Below are positions 60,804 through 64,000 of a stretch of DNA of 64,000 nt, piece by piece. Position 1 is the first letter of the stretch; each line of letters opens with the position of its first letter. The notes below the pieces were generated by a model. It was not told the origin of the DNA. It saw nothing but the letters and a program-made list of their open reading frames with translations, and did not search any database. This stretch comes from Macrococcoides bohemicum. Lineage in GTDB: Bacteria > Bacillota > Bacilli > Staphylococcales > Staphylococcaceae. The translations under genes and the position numbers were made by a program. The stretch is taken from the NCBI RefSeq assembly GCF_042658685.1, contig NZ_JBHSQY010000005.1, one strand, 5' to 3'.

Positions 60804-61800
60804 TTAATTCAATATTTGATCTTCCATTTAAATTCATTCCTGCAAAATCTGATTTTATATACTGATAATATGCTGCTGCACCAATCATCGCCGCGTTATC
60901 TGTGCATAATTCAAAGCGAGGTATCATCAATTTAATATTCTTTTCTTCACATAGTTGCGTCATACGTTCACGCAATCCTTTATTAGCCGCTACACCACCG
61001 CAAATCAGTAATTGTTTGATATTATATTCAGCTAATGCATCAAATGTTTTTTCTGATAACACATCAATTACACTCGCCTGAAAGCTTGCTGCCACATCTT
61101 CTGCTTTATAACTTTCACCTTTTTGATTCTTATTATGCAATGTATTAATTACGGCACTTTTTAAACCGCTAAAACTAAAATCATATCCTTCTAAAATTGG
61201 ACGTGGTAATTTTAGATTATCCTCACCAATGGCGGCTAATCTATCAACATGAGGCCCTCCCGGATAAGGTAGATTAATAGTTCTAGCTACTTTATCGTAC
61301 GCTTCACCGACAGCATCATCACGTGTCTGTCCAATAATTTCAAAGTCCATATGGTCTTTCATAACAACTAGTTCTGTATGACCTCCTGACACCACTAAAG
61401 CTAATAACGGAAAAGTTAATCGCGCTTCAATATGATTCGCATAAACATGCCCTGCGATATGATGTACAGGTATTAAAGGTTTGTTATGCGCTAGCGCTAA
61501 TGCTTTTGCTGCGTTAATGCCTACAAGCAATGCACCGATTAATCCCGGCCCTTCTGTCACTGCAACGGCATCAATGTCATTCCAACTAAGATTGGCTTCA
61601 TCAATTGCTTCTTCAATAACGATTGTAATATTTTCAACATGATGTCTGCTTGCTACTTCTGGTACAACGCCCCCAAATCGTTTATGAGATTCTATTTGGC
61701 TGTTGACGACGTTGCTCTGCACCTCATATCCATTTCTTACGATACTCACTGCCGTTTCATCACAACTGGTTTCTATTGCTAATATTGTTACATCGCTCAT
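60799..61800 (-). CDS. tsaD: tRNA t6A37 transferase subunit TsaD
   Basis: The 333-residue product transfers threonylcarbamoyl from its adenylate to A37 of ANN-decoding tRNAs, with TsaB and TsaE. It has the ASKHA fold with LAIETSCDETAVSIV at the N-terminus, the metal-binding HxxxH in VHHIAGHVYANH, and SGGHTELV and GGVAANKGLRERM. The start at 61800 overlaps the rimI stop codon in ATGA. Gene order tsaE-tsaB-rimI-tsaD is the usual Firmicutes arrangement. It is an essential core gene. Confidence 0.97.
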   Translation of the reverse strand: MSDVTILAIETSCDETAVSIVRNGYEVQSNVVNSQIESHKRFGGVVPEVASRHHVENITIVIEEAIDEANLSWNDIDAVAVTEGPGLIGALLVGINAAKALALAHNKPLIPVHHIAGHVYANHIEARLTFPLLALVVSGGHTELVVMKDHMDFEIIGQTRDDAVGEAYDKVARTINLPYPGGPHVDRLAAIGEDNLKLPRPILEGYDFSFSGLKSAVINTLHNKNQKGESYKAEDVAASFQASVIDVLSEKTFDALAEYNIKQLLICGGVAANKGLRERMTQLCEEKNIKLMIPRFELCTDNAAMIGAAAYYQYIKSDFAGMNLNGRSNIELK

Positions 61801-62252
61801 TTTAATTTCACCCACATTACTTTCGCATCCTGATTCGGACCATAATAGTCACGTCTAACTCCACCATATGTAAAACCAAATGATTCGTACAAATGACGAG
61901 CCGTTAAGTTCTCTTCTCTCACTTCCAGACTCATCATTTCACAAGTAAGGCGTGCATAATTCATAACATACTCTAATAATAACTTACCGTATCCTTTGCC
62001 ACGCATTGTTTCATCTATCGCAACCGTAGTAATTTGTGCCTGATCAATAACTATCCACATACCGAGATATCCTATTACTTTATTATCCTGCAACATCGTA
62101 AAATAATGCGCAAACTCATTTTTTTCGAGTTCATGATAAAAAGCATCTAAATTCCATGAACCTGATGGAAACGCTTTTTGTTCTATCTCATATATTGCCG
62201 GAACATCTTCAAGCAACATCTTTCTAATTGTTAAGCCTGATTGTTCTGCCAA
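61797..62252 (-). CDS. rimI: Ribosomal protein S18 N-acetyltransferase RimI
   Basis: The 151-residue GNAT protein acetylates the N-terminus of ribosomal protein S18 by family and synteny. It has the acetyl-CoA motif VAIDETMRGKGYGKLLLEYV and the following SLEVREENLTARHLYESFGF. The open frame starts at a TTG that overlaps the end of tsaB; ATG at 62219 (MLLEDVPAIYE) is an alternative that would lose the first strand. The coupled layout favours the TTG. Confidence 0.88.
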   Translation of the reverse strand: MAEQSGLTIRKMLLEDVPAIYEIEQKAFPSGSWNLDAFYHELEKNEFAHYFTMLQDNKVIGYLGMWIVIDQAQITTVAIDETMRGKGYGKLLLEYVMNYARLTCEMMSLEVREENLTARHLYESFGFTYGGVRRDYYGPNQDAKVMWVKLK

Positions 62253-62893
62253 TTACGCTCAGCCTCAGATATTCTCAAATACGTAGGTTCAAATGTATGT
62301 GCATTGACTAAATACGATTCATTAATGAGTCTTCTCATTTCAGCACTGCGTGGAATACAATAGTAAGATGGACCTTTTAACTGTTCTGCCAGTTTTTCAG
62401 CATCCATCCCAATAAATAAATACGGTAAATGTTGTTCTTTTAATTTTTGGTTTAAATCATCAACTGATATATACGTATCATCTTCAACAAGTTCTAATTT
62501 AATACCTTTGTATCGATATATGCCCGCATACACGTGGTTACGTCTTGCATCAATAACAGGTACCAATAAAAATTCATGCATTCTCACTGTTGCAGCAATC
62601 GCTGCTAAACTAGATACAGCATATAATGGAATATTTAATGTATAAGCAAGTGTCTTTGCAGCTGTAACGCCTATACGTAACCCTGTATATGAACCTGGTC
62701 CTTTTGCAACTACAATACCTTCGATATCTTTCATTTCAAGCTTTGTATATTCTAACAAAGATTCAATCTGAGACATCATCGTAATTGAATGGTTGATTCT
62801 CATACCACTATTAAATTCTGCTAATACTTCATTTCCCTCGGTAATTGCAACAGATAACGGTTGATTACTCGTATCGATATGTAGTAGTCTCAT
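62231..62893 (-). CDS. tsaB: tRNA t6A37 biosynthesis protein TsaB
   Basis: The 220-residue product is the partner and scaffold of TsaD in t6A synthesis. It has an ASKHA-type N-terminus LLHIDTSNQPLSVAITEG and the block IVVAKGPGSYTGLRIGVTAAKTLA typical of TsaB, without the TsaD metal site. Its start lies inside the 3' end of tsaE, and its end overlaps rimI. The ATG at 62893 is ten bases after AAAGGAG; a TTG two codons upstream is less likely. Confidence 0.93.
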   Translation of the reverse strand: MRLLHIDTSNQPLSVAITEGNEVLAEFNSGMRINHSITMMSQIESLLEYTKLEMKDIEGIVVAKGPGSYTGLRIGVTAAKTLAYTLNIPLYAVSSLAAIAATVRMHEFLLVPVIDARRNHVYAGIYRYKGIKLELVEDDTYISVDDLNQKLKEQHLPYLFIGMDAEKLAEQLKGPSYYCIPRSAEMRRLINESYLVNAHTFEPTYLRISEAERNWQNNQA

Positions 62894-63335
62894 ACTCAAT
62901 TTGCTCCTTTAAATTTGTTGAACGATTACCATGTGACGCAAGTTTAAATAAACGTCTCGTATCATCAATACGTTCTATTTCAATTTGCAGATAATCTTCA
63001 GGTAGAAAGTCAGCAATCATTTGTGGCCACTCAACCAATGTAACGCCTTCACCATAAAAATAATCATCAAACCCTAAATCATCTTCAGCACCTTCTAAAC
63101 GGTAACAATCCATATGATGAAATGGAATGCGTGCTTCATATGATTTAATGATATTAAACGTGGGAGAACTGATAACAGATGTTACACCTAACGCCTGTCC
63201 AAAATATTGACTAAATGTTGTTTTACCAACTCCAAGATCACCTTTTAACAAAATAACTGTTTGTGGCTTTGAAAATCGGGCAATTATTGTAGCAAGTTTT
63301 TGCGTTTCTTCTATTGAATTAATTAGTAATTCCAT
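62865..63335 (-). CDS. tsaE: tRNA t6A37 biosynthesis ATPase TsaE
   Basis: The 156-residue P-loop ATPase activates the TsaB-TsaD complex. Walker A is LKGDLGVGKTTFSQ, with SSPTFNIIKSYE as the switch region, HMDCYRLEGAEDDLGFDDY and the conserved VEWPQMI. TsaE is usually about 150 residues. It is the first gene of the tsaE-tsaB-rimI-tsaD operon, with AGGTGAAG before the ATG. The overlap with tsaB is 29 bases. Confidence 0.95.
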   Translation of the reverse strand: MELLINSIEETQKLATIIARFSKPQTVILLKGDLGVGKTTFSQYFGQALGVTSVISSPTFNIIKSYEARIPFHHMDCYRLEGAEDDLGFDDYFYGEGVTLVEWPQMIADFLPEDYLQIEIERIDDTRRLFKLASHGNRSTNLKEQIEYETTTYRYE

Positions 63336-63429
63336 TTTTCTTCACCTATTTTTCAAATATGTATTATTGTATCATGAAATGTTTGTATTAATGTAATTGA
63401 TTGTTGGATAATAGTATTTCTTTTGGTTA

Positions 63430-63530
63430 TGAGTGGTCTGTATTGTTGTATTACAGTCCACTCACTTTTAGATACTCTGATTAAAAATCGTATGAGTGGG
63501 CGAAATAATTATTATTTCGCCCACTCATAC
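63430..63530. repeat. Double-hairpin intergenic element, copy 3
   Basis: The first stem pairs GAGTGG.CTGTA with TACAG.CCACTC (63430-63465). The second is a perfect 20-bp palindrome with a one-base loop, GTATGAGTGGGCGAAATAAT against its complement (63490-63530). They lie between the tsaE promoter and the rRNA terminator, and share sequence and spacing with the elements at 3745 and 44524. Confidence 0.8.
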
Positions 63531-63557
63531 AACCATATCATTAAATATATAAAGAAA

Positions 63558-63582
63558 AAAGAGACCCCGAAGGATCTCTTAT
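63558..63582 (-). terminator. rRNA operon terminator
   Basis: AAGAGATCC-TTCG-GGGTCTCTT on the minus strand has a stable TTCG tetraloop followed by a T run, just after the 5S gene. Confidence 0.9.
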
Positions 63583-63586
63583 GCAT

Positions 63587-63702
63587 TGCCCGGCAACGTC
63601 CTACTCTCGCGGATCGTAAGACCAACTACCATCGGCGCTAGAGAGCTTAACTTCTGTGTTCGGTATGGGAACAGGTGTGACCTCTCTGCCATCGTCACCA
63701 GA
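63587..63702 (-). rRNA. rrf: 5S ribosomal RNA
   Basis: On the minus strand the 116-nt gene begins TCTGGTGACGATGGCAGAGA and ends GAGTAGGACGTTGCCGGGCA, the canonical Staphylococcaceae 5S rRNA with the conserved CCGAACACAGAAGTTAAGCT core. It lies about 210 bases downstream of the 23S gene in the same operon. Confidence 0.97.
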
Positions 63703-63912
63703 CAAATGAAAGATATGATATCCAGTTTCAACTCGCTGTCCCTATTCATTTTCTAAATCTCATATCGAATCTGGCGATTCTCATTCGATTTATCAAAAAT
63801 AATACGGACCATAACGCTCGTTTCAACCTTAAAATTATACTTTCAAAACTAGATAAGTAAGAAGAAAATTTAGATGTTACTCGGCAATACCGAATAAAAA
63901 ATCTATAAAATT

Positions 63913-64000
63913 GATTAAGTCTTCGATCGATTAGTATTCGTCAGCTCCATACATTACTGTACTTCCACCTCGAACCTATTAACCTCATCATCTTTGAGGG
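63913..64000 (-). rRNA. rrl: 23S ribosomal RNA, 3' end only
   Basis: On the minus strand the last 88 nt end GACGAATACTAATCGATCGA followed by AGACTTAATC, the well-conserved 3' terminus of Bacillales 23S rRNA. The rest of the gene lies beyond the window. The 63703-63912 spacer to 5S holds no tRNA that I can recognise. Confidence 0.95.

Overview
The window is a low-GC Firmicutes chromosome segment, almost certainly from the family Staphylococcaceae. Macrococcus or a near relative is my best guess, but this is inference: no species marker was checked. Evidence includes groES/groEL under a CIRCE operator next to an MroQ-like CPBP protease, the tsaE-tsaB-rimI-tsaD / ABC-F / rex / tatA-tatC block, an LPXTG surface protein, a scrR-scrB-scrK sucrose cluster, a cadC-cadA pair and strong AGGAGG-type ribosome binding sites. 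The right end runs into a ribosomal RNA operon on the minus strand (5S complete, 3' end of 23S). The gene order groEL/groES/CPBP protease ... tatC/tatA/rex/ABC-F/tsaD/rimI/tsaB/tsaE/rRNA matches the Bacillus subtilis ydi region, with sugar and surface genes inserted between the two halves.

Layout. 1-22160 is mostly housekeeping and stress metabolism: NamA-type ene-reductase, HAD phosphatase, Hsp20, S66 carboxypeptidase, M29 aminopeptidase, thioredoxin-like protein, a membrane protein-HelD-DinB operon, an FAD monooxygenase/cyclase pair, a Cd/Zn efflux operon, a Ktr potassium channel subunit and several small membrane proteins. 22190-40160 is an accessory defence region. It holds a two-gene DUF262 (GmrSD-like) cassette, a fossil of a second CRISPR array, a 6-kb type II-A CRISPR array with 91 complete identical repeats, csn2-cas2-cas1-cas9 on the same strand, a divergent tracrRNA, an Fst/PepA1-like type I toxin-antitoxin locus with an interrupted toxin, and an AAA ATPase of the DUF4143 type. 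40162-63335 returns to core genes: an acidic-tailed membrane protein, groESL, mroQ, polyphosphate:AMP phosphotransferase, pepF, an LPXTG protein, VOC dioxygenase plus nitroreductase, RpiR regulator, scr genes, a NERD protein, a 51-bp tandem repeat, tatAC, rex, an ABC-F protein, a DnaA-box cluster and the t6A-synthesis genes.

How it works together. The tracrRNA at 38155-38259 carries a 23-nt perfect anti-repeat to the array repeat, so the array, tracrRNA and Cas9 form one coherent system with its own adaptation genes. Beyond the trailer end of that array lie decayed repeats beginning GTTTTAGTACTCTG, the signature of the Staphylococcus aureus/SaCas9 repeat family. They are joined through a hybrid repeat, which I regard as the most notable observation here. 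No cas genes for that second repeat family are in the window.

Start codons were chosen from ribosome-binding-site spacing, so several genes are shorter than their longest open frame. Family names come from motif recognition without database searches.
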